Assembly (NCBI GenBank): GCA_012798515.1
Contig: JAAZNB010000090.1
Span: 1-41,694 of the forward strand
Direction of reading: 5' to 3'
Source: Chloroflexota bacterium
Lineage (GTDB): Bacteria; Chloroflexota; Anaerolineae; Anaerolineales; Anaerolineaceae
Length of the DNA: 41,694 nucleotides
A program made the translations under genes and the position numbers. Positions 16,284 through 24,230 of the stretch are shown here, one piece after another. How positions within the stretch are numbered: position 1 is the first letter of the stretch; each line of letters opens with the position of its first letter. The notes beneath the pieces were generated by a model. That model saw only the letters and a program-made list of their open reading frames with translations. It was not told the DNA's origin and did no database searches.

Positions 16284-17267
16284 TTATGCTTTGGGCCAAA
16301 ACGATCGGGCAGCATGGACGATATCGTCTGCGCTGGGAAGGACGTATTGTTCCAGAACCGGGCTGTAGGGTAGGGGGACATTCCGGGCGGCAACCCGCAG
16401 AATGGGGCCGTCGAGGTATTCGATGGCTTCACTGGCCAGCATGGCAGCGATTTCGGCGCCCGGGCCAGAACGTTCGTGGGCCTCGTGAGCAATAATGACC
16501 CGGCTGGTCTTCTGAACTGAGCGGATCAAGGTTTCTTTATCCAGCGGCACCAGGGTGCGCACGTCGACCACTTCGGCAGAGATGTGGTCTTCCGCCAGGA
16601 CCTGGCGCGCCTGCAGCGCTTTTTGCAGCAGGATACCGACGGTGATGATGGTCACATCGCTGCCTTCGGCGACGACCTTGGCCTCGCCCAGAGGAATGGT
16701 GAAGTTTTCATCTTCGGGGACGGGGCCAACTTCACCGTATAACATCTTGTGTTCCAGAAAAATCACCGGATCCTGGCCGCGTAACACGGTTTTCAACAGG
16801 CCTTTGGCGTCCGCCGGCGTGGCCGGTACGACGATTTTGAGCCCCGGCACGTTCATGAACCAGGATTCGGGGCTTTGCGAGTGTTGGGCCGCCGATGACC
16901 CCGGGGCGCCGGTGGTGACACGAATGGTCAAGGGCACCTGCGCCTTGCCGCCGCTCATAAAGCGTGCCTTGGCAACCTGATTGACGATCTGGTCGCCGGC
17001 GCACATCAAAAAGTCACCGAACATAATCTCCACGATGGGGCGCATCCCCACCATGGCAGAGCCAAGGCCGGCGCCGACGATGCCGGCTTCGGTGATGGGC
17101 GTATCCACAACCCTGGTTTCACCAAACTCCGCCAACATAGCTTGTGAAACGGCAAACACTCCACCGAAGGTACCTACGTCCTCTCCCATTAAATAGATGG
17201 ATGGGTCGCGGCGCATTTCTTCACACATCGCTTCACGGATGGCTTCGCTAAAACTGATCTCACGCAT
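16284..17267 (-). CDS. 2-oxoacid/acetoin dehydrogenase E1 beta subunit (AcoB/PdhB-like)
   Basis: A 327-residue transketolase-type beta subunit that, with E1 alpha, forms the thiamine-diphosphate heterotetramer. The N-terminus REISFSEAIREAM and GEDVG motif (near residue 30), the catalytic Glu of DTPITEAGIVGAGLGSAMVG (near 62-78), and the C-terminal DLR-like VDVRTLVPLDKET block (near 233) are all in place. The start is the ATG at 17267, with AGGAGA 7 nt upstream; an eight-codon upstream extension is unlikely because it contains the ribosome-binding site. It lies 79 nt after E1 alpha. Confidence 0.95.
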   Translation of the reverse strand: MREISFSEAIREAMCEEMRRDPSIYLMGEDVGTFGGVFAVSQAMLAEFGETRVVDTPITEAGIVGAGLGSAMVGMRPIVEIMFGDFLMCAGDQIVNQVAKARFMSGGKAQVPLTIRVTTGAPGSSAAQHSQSPESWFMNVPGLKIVVPATPADAKGLLKTVLRGQDPVIFLEHKMLYGEVGPVPEDENFTIPLGEAKVVAEGSDVTIITVGILLQKALQARQVLAEDHISAEVVDVRTLVPLDKETLIRSVQKTSRVIIAHEAHERSGPGAEIAAMLASEAIEYLDGPILRVAARNVPLPYSPVLEQYVLPSADDIVHAARSFWPKA

Positions 17268-17346
17268 GCTTCTATCTCCTTGAAGAGTCAATCATCTGGA
17301 CAAACAGCAGTCAGGCCACAAGGTCGCTGCGCCGGAATCGGTACGC

Positions 17347-18345
17347 TCAGAAGACCTTGCCTCCGTGAATGTCAGCGTACACGCCGGCCATGGCTTCCTC
17401 GACCTGGGGGACGGGCGCCGCGGCGGCGAAAGCGACTGCTTCGTCGAGCTGCTGCTGGACCTGGGCTTCGATGTCTGCCAACTCCGTCTCGCTCAAGAAG
17501 TTCCCATCCGCCAGGGTCTTACGGAAAGTGGGGATGGGGTCGCGTTTTTTCCATTGTTCCATCTCACCGGGTTTGCGGTACACCTGGGGATCGCCTTCGT
17601 AGTGGCCGCGGAAGCGGTAGGTCTTGGCCTCAATGAGGGTAGGACCCTGGCCGCTGCGGGCGCGCTCGACTGCCGCAGTGGTCACTTCGTATACGGCCAC
17701 CGGGTCATTGCCGTCCACGATGACGCCGGGGAAGTTGTAGCTCTCGGCGCGTTTGGCCAGATCGGCTACCGGGGCCTGCCTGTCTTGCGGGGTCCCTTCA
17801 CCGTAGAGATTGTTTTCGCAGAAGAAAATGACGGGCAGTTTCCACAGGCCGGCCATGTTGGCCGCTTCGTGGAAAGAGCCTTCGTTACTGGCCCCGTCGC
17901 CAAAAAAGGACAGGGCAACGCGCGGCTCTTTACGCATCGAGAAAGCCAGGGCGGCACCGACGGCGGTCGGGATCCCGCCGCCAACGATGCCGTTGGCGCC
18001 CAGGATGCCCAGGTCATAATCCGAGATGTGCAACGAGCCGCCGCGGCCTTTGCAATAACCGGACGAACGGGCGGCGAGCTCGGCCATCATGTATTTGGGA
18101 TCGCCGCCTTTTCCCAGGCAGTGTCCGTGCCCGCGGTGGGTGCTGGTGATGACGTCATCCTGATTCAAGGTCATGCAAGCCGCAACCGCGGTTGCCTCTT
18201 GCCCGACACACGAATGGATAAATCCCGGGATCATGCCGCGACGGCGTTCTTCAATGGCGCGCAGTTCGAACTGGCGCACCAACACCATACGGCGGTACAT
18301 GTTTGCCAGGAATTCTTTGGGGTAAGAATCGATTTGGGCTTTCAT
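17347..18345 (-). CDS. 2-oxoacid/acetoin dehydrogenase E1 alpha subunit (AcoA-like)
   Basis: A 332-residue thiamine-diphosphate-dependent E1 alpha subunit. The TPP motif GDGASNEGSFHEAANMAG...ENN lies near residues 164-192. The phosphorylation-loop region and RGHGHCLGKG, LGANGIVGGGIP blocks resemble AcoA of acetoin dehydrogenase more than PdhA. The ATG at 18345 has GGAGTG a few nt upstream and yields the family N-terminus. It is the first gene of the six-gene operon and is preceded by a 15-bp palindrome. Substrate assignment (acetoin, pyruvate or a hydroxylated 2-oxoacid) is not settled by sequence; no acetoin-specific regulator or E3 gene lies nearby. Confidence 0.94.
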   Translation of the reverse strand: MKAQIDSYPKEFLANMYRRMVLVRQFELRAIEERRRGMIPGFIHSCVGQEATAVAACMTLNQDDVITSTHRGHGHCLGKGGDPKYMMAELAARSSGYCKGRGGSLHISDYDLGILGANGIVGGGIPTAVGAALAFSMRKEPRVALSFFGDGASNEGSFHEAANMAGLWKLPVIFFCENNLYGEGTPQDRQAPVADLAKRAESYNFPGVIVDGNDPVAVYEVTTAAVERARSGQGPTLIEAKTYRFRGHYEGDPQVYRKPGEMEQWKKRDPIPTFRKTLADGNFLSETELADIEAQVQQQLDEAVAFAAAAPVPQVEEAMAGVYADIHGGKVF

Positions 18346-18358
18346 TAAACACTCCAAC

Positions 18359-18373
18359 TTTCATTGAATGAAA
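18359..18373. promoter_or_regulatory. Palindromic operator candidate upstream of E1 alpha
   Basis: TTTCATTGAATGAAA is a perfect 7+1+7 palindrome lying 13 nt upstream of the E1 alpha start codon, just before the ribosome-binding site. A repressor bound here would block transcription or early elongation of the E1-E2 operon. The binding protein is unknown. Confidence 0.45.
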
Positions 18374-18697
18374 ATCATCGTTCGAAGATGCAACCAGGGG
18401 TTGGTTGGGATGATGGGTCGTCTGAATTGTACAGGATGAGTTCTAATTCTGGGTAGTTGCCGGCAGTCTGGCATCCTTGGATCGTGGAAGTGGATGTTCA
18501 TGGATCCAGTGGCCGTTCCGGCGAAACGGTGTATCCCTGCAGGGGTATTTACACGAACAGGCGGCTCGAGAATTTGCTTAATCGTCCATCAAATCCATTC
18601 TCATTGCCTGGCCGTCCTGCTCGTATGGTGTATGATCCGATGCGGTTCAAACCAAGAATACAATAATCAAAAAAGTGTGTCAAGTTCTATTTACTGT

Positions 18698-18738
18698 TTT
18701 GTGAAGTGTGACTAGAAAAAACATTACATTTGTGAAGT
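18698..18738 (+). repeat. Phased 10-bp direct repeat upstream of the FAD oxidoreductase gene
   Basis: TTTGTGAAGT occurs at 18698-18707 and again at 18729-18738, 31 bp apart, close to three helical turns. The copies lie about 55-95 bp upstream of the start codon, where activators usually bind. Confidence 0.45.
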
Positions 18739-18753
18739 AGGCTTGACCAAATG

Positions 18754-18768
18754 GGTCTGGCCCAGACC
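18754..18768 (+). promoter_or_regulatory. Palindromic operator candidate at the FAD oxidoreductase promoter
   Basis: GGTCTGGCCCAGACC is a perfect 7+1+7 palindrome, 23 nt before the start codon. A -10-like TAAAAT follows at 18776-18781, so the palindrome covers the -35 position. Repression or class II activation would fit; the regulator is not identifiable here. Confidence 0.45.
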
Positions 18769-18791
18769 GGTGTGATAAAATAGGGACGATC

Positions 18792-19940
18792 ATGCAGCAT
18801 TGGGACGTCATAATCGTAGGCGGCGGGATGGTTGGCCTGGCTTCTTCGTACCACCTGGCGAAGAAGGGCGCTAAAACGCTGCTGTTACAGGCCGGGGATT
18901 TTGGCGGGGGAACTTCAGCGGCCAATGCCGGGCGTGCCCAGGTGAGCGAAGGCTATCTTGATCCGGTTAACATACAGGCCGTGCGTGAAGGGGTGGCGCG
19001 CATGGACAACCTGGCCGGGGAGTTGGACAGCGATTTCGAATGGCAGCGCTCCGGTTACTTGTGCCTGATCAAGACCCAACCGCTGTGGGATGAATGGACC
19101 CGCCGGTCACAGATATTGAGCCACAACGGTATCCCTACCGAAGTGATCGATGTGGATACGTTGACCAGGCTGGAGCCTTTCCTTAACACCGAGGGCTTGA
19201 TTGGGGCGGCATACACGCGTGAAGGATTACTTAACCCCTTTAAATTTTGTTGGGCATATCGCCAGGCGGCTTCCCGTCAGGGGGCGACGCTGCTGGCCCA
19301 CAGCCCGGTAACCGGCCTCGAGGTGCAGGACGGGCGCATCACCGCTGTGGAGACACGCACCCAACGCTATGCGGCCAGTGTGGTGGCCGTGATGTGCGGC
19401 GCCTGGACACCGCAGGTCACCCGGCTGGCCGGTGTGGACGTGCCCATCCGGCATACCCACGCCGAGGCCATGATTTTGGAGCCGCTGCCACCCTGGCTGC
19501 TGCGCAATACGATTGGACTGGCCGATTTCTATGAGTTGATCCATGGTCGCCAGCAGGCGGTGGCCATTGGCCTGGGCCCACATCCCAACGGCGGGATCCT
19601 GGTGACTGAGGCCGTGGCCCAAACGGATGAGTTGCACCAGCGCAACTCGGTGTGGGGCATTACCGGTATTGCGCGTGAATTAGTTAAACTCTACCCAACA
19701 CTGGGGAAGGCGCGTGTACTGCGCGCCTGGGGCAGCCCAACGCCTTTTACCCCGGATGGAAACCCTTTGATCGGCTGGGCGCCCGGCCTGGAGAACCTGT
19801 TTCTGGCCGCCAGTTTTATGCAAACCATCAGCGTGGTCCCCGTGGTGAGCGAATGGATCGCCGATATGATCCTGGGAAAAGCGCTTTCGATCGATTTAGG
19901 CCTGTTCTCACCGGCCCGTTTTGTGCCATTTCGCCCCTAA
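18792..19940 (+). CDS. FAD-dependent oxidoreductase, DadA/sarcosine-oxidase beta-like
   Basis: A 382-residue DAO-family flavoprotein. The FAD motif GGGMVG is at residues 11-16, followed by GGGTSAANAG, and the C-terminal block GNPLIGWAPGLENLFLAAS completes the FAD site. It is a clear paralogue of the beta subunit at 3854-5011: length, order of motifs and the FYE.IHG....AIGLG.HPNG.ILVTEA block correspond. Unlike that copy, no Fe-S or alpha-subunit gene is attached, so it may work alone, with oxygen or a quinone, or borrow the partners of the other copy. Substrate probably an amino acid or N-methylated amine. It is divergent from the E1-E2 operon and precedes formate-THF ligase, which would suit a demethylase, but that is inference. 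Confidence 0.9.
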   Translation: MQHWDVIIVGGGMVGLASSYHLAKKGAKTLLLQAGDFGGGTSAANAGRAQVSEGYLDPVNIQAVREGVARMDNLAGELDSDFEWQRSGYLCLIKTQPLWDEWTRRSQILSHNGIPTEVIDVDTLTRLEPFLNTEGLIGAAYTREGLLNPFKFCWAYRQAASRQGATLLAHSPVTGLEVQDGRITAVETRTQRYAASVVAVMCGAWTPQVTRLAGVDVPIRHTHAEAMILEPLPPWLLRNTIGLADFYELIHGRQQAVAIGLGPHPNGGILVTEAVAQTDELHQRNSVWGITGIARELVKLYPTLGKARVLRAWGSPTPFTPDGNPLIGWAPGLENLFLAASFMQTISVVPVVSEWIADMILGKALSIDLGLFSPARFVPFRP

Positions 19941-20148
19941 ATGCCTTTTTCCGGGCGTGATCAGGGCCAGGAACGGCTTTTGTTCGCCCGCATGGCGGGT
20001 AAGAATCCCTTGCAACAGGCCAATCTGCACATACCCTGAACCGGCCGGTTGGGTAAGTCGCCGGGCATATGGACATTAATATACCACCCCGCGCGCGGAT
20101 ATGATTTTCATCCTGTTCCCTGTCATAGTGTAATATGCGCGAATTCAC

Positions 20149-20177
20149 TTGAATTAATGTAATAAATATTTGATAAT
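20149..20177 (+). promoter_or_regulatory. Promoter of the formate-THF ligase gene
   Basis: TTGAAT (20149-20154) and GATAAT (20172-20177) are separated by 17 bp. This sits in an AT-rich stretch 49-77 bp upstream of the start codon, and AAGGAG lies 9 nt before the ATG. It is a good match to a housekeeping sigma-factor promoter. Confidence 0.65.
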
Positions 20178-20225
20178 TTTTATGGGTATTAAGTACAGTT
20201 AAACACCTGAAAGGAGTTTGCTTAG

Positions 20226-22154
20226 ATGACCCGTGATCATGCTCCGGTAAAGAGGAAGCATTTTACCCCCATCCTGCTCGATCGAAAGAGCCCTGTCCCT
20301 ACCGATATCGAAATCGCCCAGGCGGTTCCGCTGAAACCGATTACCCAGGTGGCGGACGAATTAGGGCTTCGGCCCGATGAGCTGGAATTATATGGGCCGT
20401 ATAAAGCCAAAATCAAGCTGGAAGTGTTAGATCGCCTTCGGAATGTTCCTAACGGTAAATATATCGATGTGACCGCCATCACCCCCACCCCGTTGGGGGA
20501 AGGGAAGACGACCACTACGGTCGGTCTGAGTCAGGCTTTAGGGGCTCACCTGGGTTACAGCGTCATGACGGCCATCCGCCAACCCAGCCAGGGACCGACG
20601 TTTGGAATTAAAGGTGGGGCGGCTGGTGGTGGTTACAGCCAGATCGTGCCCATGGAGGACTTCAACTTACACTTGACAGGCGATATTCACGCCATTACGG
20701 CTGCCAACAACCTGCTGGCGGCGGCCATCGACGTGCGGATGCTGCACGAGGCCGGGGCTACGGACGAGCAGTTGTTCGAGCGCCTGTTCCCGGTGGATAA
20801 ACACGGGCAGCGGCACATCAGCCGTGGGATGCAGAGCCGTCTGCGCAAGCTGGCTATTGCCAAACAGAACCCGGACGATTTTACCCCGGAAGAACGCAGT
20901 CAAATCTGCCGCCTGGACATCGATCCGGATTCCGTTACCTGGCGGCGGGTCCTGGATACCAGCGACCGCATGCTGCGCGGCATCACCATCGGGCAAGGCC
21001 CCGATGAGCGCCTGGCGGAAAGGTCGACCGGTTTCGACATCACCGTGGCCAGTGAGATCATGGCCATCCTGGCCTTGACCACCAGCCTGGCCGACATGCG
21101 CCAGCGTTTCGACCGCATCGTGATCGGGGTCAGCCGCAGCGGCGAGGCCATCACCGCCGGTGACCTGGGAGTGGCCGGCGCATTGACAGTGCTGATGCGC
21201 GACGCCATCAAGCCGACCCTGATGCAGACCATCGAAGGAACGCCGGCTCTGGTGCATGCCGGGCCGTTTGCGAACATCGCCCACGGCAACAGCTCGATCC
21301 TGGCGGACATGATCGGCTTGAAGCTGGCCGATTACGTAATCACGGAGTCTGGTTTCGGGGCGGACATGGGCATGGAGAAATTCTTCGACATCAAGTGCCG
21401 TTATTCCGGCCTGATTCCCAACGTCGTCGTCCTGGTGGCCACCGTGCGAGCCTTGAAAATGCACGGCGGCGGTCCCAAGGTTGTGGCGGGTAAGCCATTA
21501 CCTTTCGAATATACCCAGGAAAACCTGGATCTGCTGCGCAAGGGCCTGGGAAATATGGTGCACCATATCCAGACCGCCCGGAAATTCGGTGTGCCGGTAG
21601 TGGTGGCGGTCAACACCTTTGCGACCGATACGGAAGCCGAGCTGGAGATGGTGCGTAAAGCGGCCATCGAAGAAGGCGGAGCCGTGGAAGCGGTCGTCTC
21701 ACGCCACTGGGAACTGGGCGGGGAAGGCGCCATCGAGCTGGCCGAAGCGGTCGTGGCCGCCGCCGACCGGCCATCTGATTTCGAATTCCTCTATCCGCTG
21801 GATATGCCGATCAAAGCCAAGATCGAACGCATCGCCTGCGAAGTGTACGGCGCCGACGGTGTGGATTACTCTCCGGAAGCCGAAGCCCGTATTGCGGAAT
21901 ATACTCAACTGGGCTTCGACCGCTTGCCGATCTGCATGGCCAAGACTCACTTGAGCCTCAGCCACGACCCGGCGTTGAAGGGCGTTCCCACGGGATTCCG
22001 GGTGCCGGTCCGGGATATTCGCGCTTCGGTGGGGGCCGGGTTTATCTATCCCTTGCTGGGGAAGATGAGCACGATGCCAGGGCTGCCGACCCGGCCGGCG
22101 TTCTACGACGTGGATATCGATCTGGAGACGGGTAAGGTCGTCGGTCTGTTCTAA
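20226..22154 (+). CDS. fhs: Formate-tetrahydrofolate ligase, long eukaryote-like form
   Basis: A 642-residue ligase that uses ATP to join formate to tetrahydrofolate, giving 10-formyl-THF in the cytoplasm. The P-loop [11 protein letters not shown] lies near residue 87, and the [11 protein letters not shown] and KCRYSGL...[12 protein letters not shown] blocks are diagnostic. Bacterial enzymes usually have about 560 residues. The extra length includes a segment near residues 185-235 ([14 protein letters not shown]...) that matches the synthetase domain of eukaryotic C1-THF synthase, as do [11 protein letters not shown] and [15 protein letters not shown]. The gene stands alone, with its own promoter and a strong terminator. 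It can feed one-carbon units to the MTHFR and MetH encoded later in the window. Confidence 0.97.
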   Translation: MTRDHAPVKRKHFTPILLDRKSPVPTDIEIAQAVPLKPITQVADELGLRPDELELYGPYKAKIKLEVLDRLRNVPNGKYIDVTAITPTPLGEGKTTTTVGLSQALGAHLGYSVMTAIRQPSQGPTFGIKGGAAGGGYSQIVPMEDFNLHLTGDIHAITAANNLLAAAIDVRMLHEAGATDEQLFERLFPVDKHGQRHISRGMQSRLRKLAIAKQNPDDFTPEERSQICRLDIDPDSVTWRRVLDTSDRMLRGITIGQGPDERLAERSTGFDITVASEIMAILALTTSLADMRQRFDRIVIGVSRSGEAITAGDLGVAGALTVLMRDAIKPTLMQTIEGTPALVHAGPFANIAHGNSSILADMIGLKLADYVITESGFGADMGMEKFFDIKCRYSGLIPNVVVLVATVRALKMHGGGPKVVAGKPLPFEYTQENLDLLRKGLGNMVHHIQTARKFGVPVVVAVNTFATDTEAELEMVRKAAIEEGGAVEAVVSRHWELGGEGAIELAEAVVAAADRPSDFEFLYPLDMPIKAKIERIACEVYGADGVDYSPEAEARIAEYTQLGFDRLPICMAKTHLSLSHDPALKGVPTGFRVPVRDIRASVGAGFIYPLLGKMSTMPGLPTRPAFYDVDIDLETGKVVGLF

Positions 22155-22203
22155 AATTGATCTGAATCGGATCCTGGGCAACAAAGGGTACCGGTGAAAC
22201 TTC

Positions 22204-22244
22204 AGGGCAAACGCATCTAGCCAGATGCGTTTGCTGCCTGTTTT
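22204..22244 (+). terminator. Terminator of the formate-THF ligase gene
   Basis: A perfect 12-bp stem (22207-22218 with 22223-22234, 4-nt loop) starts 53 nt past the stop codon and is followed by CCTGTTTT. The flanking CAGG/CCTG may extend the stem. Confidence 0.75.
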
Positions 22245-22249
22245 ACACC

Positions 22250-22276
22250 CCGCGTCTCTCTCTTCGCGGCGTTTTT
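22250..22276 (+). terminator. Second, tandem terminator candidate
   Basis: CCGCG (22250-22254) pairs with CGCGG (22265-22269) across a 10-nt pyrimidine loop, and TTTTT follows at 22272-22276. An alternative outer pairing ACACCCC/GGGGTGT (22245-22251 with 22277-22283) also exists. Confidence 0.5.
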
Positions 22277-22307
22277 GGGGTGTGGTGAGGGGACGAAAAA
22301 AATATTC

Positions 22308-22363
22308 TGTGAGATGACTGCATCCGGCGGCATTTTTATGCCGCCGGATGCAGTCATCTCACA
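22308..22363. repeat. Perfect 26-bp hairpin with a TTTT loop
   Basis: Arms 22308-22333 and 22338-22363 are exact reverse complements with only four T between them. An A-rich run lies just before (22296-22302) and TTCTTTTT just after, so on either strand it could terminate transcription. The stem is far longer than a normal intrinsic terminator, and a mobile or REP-like origin is possible. No second copy was seen in the window. Confidence 0.7.
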
Positions 22364-22401
22364 TTCTTTTTAAGTCGGGTGGGTGACAGCACTTTTGTTG
22401 A

Positions 22402-22528
22402 AAAAATGGTAACTACTCAGCCTGAGAAGAAAGGTTCTCCGATTTTGGGGGTGAATGGGCTGCGAAGCAGCCCATTCACCCCCAAAATCGGTCTTCTTTG
22501 CGCTAATGGCTGAGTGGTTACAAAAATG
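22402..22528. mobile_element. MITE-like element with terminal inverted repeats and 7-bp flanking duplication
   Basis: A 113-bp unit (22409-22521) is bounded by 14-bp terminal inverted repeats, GTAACTACTCAGCC and its complement with one mismatch (consensus GTAACYACTCAGCC). Its centre is a perfect 25-bp inverted repeat (22439-22463 with 22467-22491, loop GAA). Directly outside the ends the heptamer AAAAATG occurs on both sides (22402-22408 and 22522-22528), as expected for a target-site duplication. The spacers between outer and inner repeats are equal (16 nt each). It has no coding capacity. I cannot assign it to an IS family from memory. Confidence 0.6.
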
Positions 22529-22644
22529 TTTTGATGCCTTTACCCGGGGTGGAACTTTCACCGGGACCCGTTTTGGGTACGGATGGGTTACAATCAAAGC
22601 CTGACAACGTGGTTCAATATGGAACACTGAAGAGGTGAGCCTGT

Positions 22645-23439
22645 ATGTTTGTGTTTCTATCCAAGTTCTTACCCATCTTTGCCTATCCGGTTGGGGCAGC
22701 TGCGGTGTTGCTGGTCCTGTATTTTCTGGTATATAAACGGCGAAGCTGGCAAAATGGGATCGTAGCGTTGGCGCTGATCTTGATCTGGCTGGGGGGGAAT
22801 CGCTGGGTCGCTTACGGCCTCTCTCGCACACTCGAGTGGCGTTATCTGCCGGGGGGAGACATTCCCAGCGCGGACGTGATCGTCGTTCTGGGCGGTGGCA
22901 CAGAGCCGCCCCAATATCCCCGGCCGATGGTCGAGCTGAATGCCGCCGGAGATCGCCTGGTTTATGCGGCGCACCTGTATAATGAAGGTAAGGCACCTAA
23001 CATCCTGGTTAGCGGGGGCAGCATCGAATGGCTGGGAACCGAAGAAGATCAGCCCGCTTCGGACATGCAAGTGATCCTGTCTATGATGGGCGTGCCTGAA
23101 GACGTCGTCTGGCTGCAGCCGGATTCTCAAAATACGTATGAAGACGCCTTGTATACCCGCCAGATGTTGGACCAAAAGGGTATCCAGCGCGTCATCCTGG
23201 TCACTTCGGCCATGCACATGCCGCGGGCAGTGGCCCTGTTCGAAAAACAAGGCATCCAGGTGATCCCTGCCCCGACGGATTTCAAGCTCACTGTGGATGG
23301 GTGGAATAACCTGACCCGCCCGGATTGGGAGGCGCAGTTGATCAACATTTTCCCCAACGTCTCCAATCTCTCTTTGACAACCAACGTATTGAAGGAGTAT
23401 TTTGGTATGGTGGTATACCGGCTGCGCGGCTGGATCTAA
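22645..23439 (+). CDS. DUF218/YdcF-like membrane protein (ElyC/SanA family)
   Basis: A 264-residue protein with two N-terminal membrane helices (about residues 8-30 and 38-56) followed by a DUF218 domain outside the cytoplasm or at the membrane face. Domain motifs are DVIVVLGGGTE (near 78), ILVSGGS (near 120), QNTYEDALYT (near 162) and VTSAMHMPRAV (near 186). Family members such as ElyC and SanA affect envelope integrity, but their biochemical activity is unknown. AGAGGTGAG precedes the ATG. A -10-like TACAAT occurs at 22589-22594. The gene opens a plus-strand group with the XRE-cupin regulator and the decarboxylase. Confidence 0.9.
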   Translation: MFVFLSKFLPIFAYPVGAAAVLLVLYFLVYKRRSWQNGIVALALILIWLGGNRWVAYGLSRTLEWRYLPGGDIPSADVIVVLGGGTEPPQYPRPMVELNAAGDRLVYAAHLYNEGKAPNILVSGGSIEWLGTEEDQPASDMQVILSMMGVPEDVVWLQPDSQNTYEDALYTRQMLDQKGIQRVILVTSAMHMPRAVALFEKQGIQVIPAPTDFKLTVDGWNNLTRPDWEAQLINIFPNVSNLSLTTNVLKEYFGMVVYRLRGWI

Positions 23440-23553
23440 TCCAATGGCCGGCAGTCCCGGAGGATGGAGAGCCAGGCGGGAATCAGGAGCAAGTTTTGCA
23501 GTATCATCATAACCATACGGTTCTTTCACCGGGAACCAGATGAGAGGGTAGCT

Positions 23554-24168
23554 ATGGACATCTATGGTAAAGAAGCGGCATCTATCGACGTCGGCCTGCG
23601 CCTGCGCTTACTGCGTGAAGAGCGGGATATTTCCATGCGGGCGCTGGCGCGGGCCAGCGGGCTGTCGGCCAACGCTTTGAGCATGATCGAGAGAGGGATG
23701 ACGTCTCCATCGATTGGCACCTTGTTCAAGCTGGCCAGCGCATTGGGCGTGCCGATTACTGCCTTTTTCCGTACCCAGCCGGAGAAACAAAAAGTGGTGT
23801 ACTGCAAAGCCGCAGAGCGTTCGCGCATTCCTTTCCTACGCGGCCTGTGGGAAGGCATGGGGGGCGAACTATTTGATGGGCGCATGGAGCCTTTTGCCCT
23901 GACCCTCGAAAATGGGGGTTCCAGCGGCCCAAACGGGATGATGCACTCGGGATACGAATTTGTACTGTGCCTGCGCGGTGTCCTGGAGTATGAAGTCGAT
24001 TCCACCCGCTACAGCCTGGAGCCCGGTGACAGCCTGATGTTTACCGCCCAGCTCAATCACCGCTGGCGCAACCCCGGGAACACAGTGGCCAGCGCCGTGA
24101 TCGTGATCAGCGGATTTGGAGAGGACGAGCGCCCGGCCGAGTTCCATATTTCCTCCGTACAGAAGTAG
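23554..24168 (+). CDS. XRE-family regulator with C-terminal cupin domain
   Basis: A 204-residue DNA-binding protein. An XRE-type helix-turn-helix occupies about residues 12-68 (RLRLLREERDISMRALARASGLSANALSMIERG...PSIGTLFKLASAL). A cupin_2 domain at about 120-195 has the metal/ligand-site segment SGYEFVLCLRGVLEYEV and LEPGDSLMF...HRWRNPG. Such regulators sense a small metabolite, often an amino acid, polyamine or N-methyl compound, and control neighbouring catabolic genes. The ATG at 23554 has GAGAGG about 6 nt upstream; an upstream in-frame start adds 30 residues without domain character. It lies 62 nt before the decarboxylase gene, its most likely local partner or target. Confidence 0.93.
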   Translation: MDIYGKEAASIDVGLRLRLLREERDISMRALARASGLSANALSMIERGMTSPSIGTLFKLASALGVPITAFFRTQPEKQKVVYCKAAERSRIPFLRGLWEGMGGELFDGRMEPFALTLENGGSSGPNGMMHSGYEFVLCLRGVLEYEVDSTRYSLEPGDSLMFTAQLNHRWRNPGNTVASAVIVISGFGEDERPAEFHISSVQK

Positions 24169-24230
24169 GGTGAATCAGGCCATATCCCGACGGTTGGGCG
24201 GGACGACCAGCAAAGCTTGAGGATAGAACC

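Larger units (their letters stand above)
18346..18791. other. Divergent intergenic region between E1 alpha and FAD oxidoreductase genes
   Basis: No gene is visible in these 446 bp. It must hold promoters in both directions. It contains the palindrome at 18359-18373, a phased direct repeat at 18698-18738 and a palindrome at 18754-18768, described separately. The last ~130 bp are AT-rich. Confidence 0.6.

Noticed and set aside
14096-18345. Firm assignment as acetoin dehydrogenase
   Set aside because: E1 alpha is AcoA-like, but there is no acoR, no E3 gene and an isomerase is inserted, so only a general call is justified.
20039-20050. 12-bp palindrome AACCGGCCGGTT
   Set aside because: Self-complementary, but lies about 100 bp upstream of the formate-THF ligase promoter in a GC-rich stretch; too little support to call a regulatory site.
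22370-22996. 208-codon minus-strand open frame over the MITE-like unit and DUF218 gene
   Set aside because: It runs through the hairpin element and antisense to a clear gene, with no domain.
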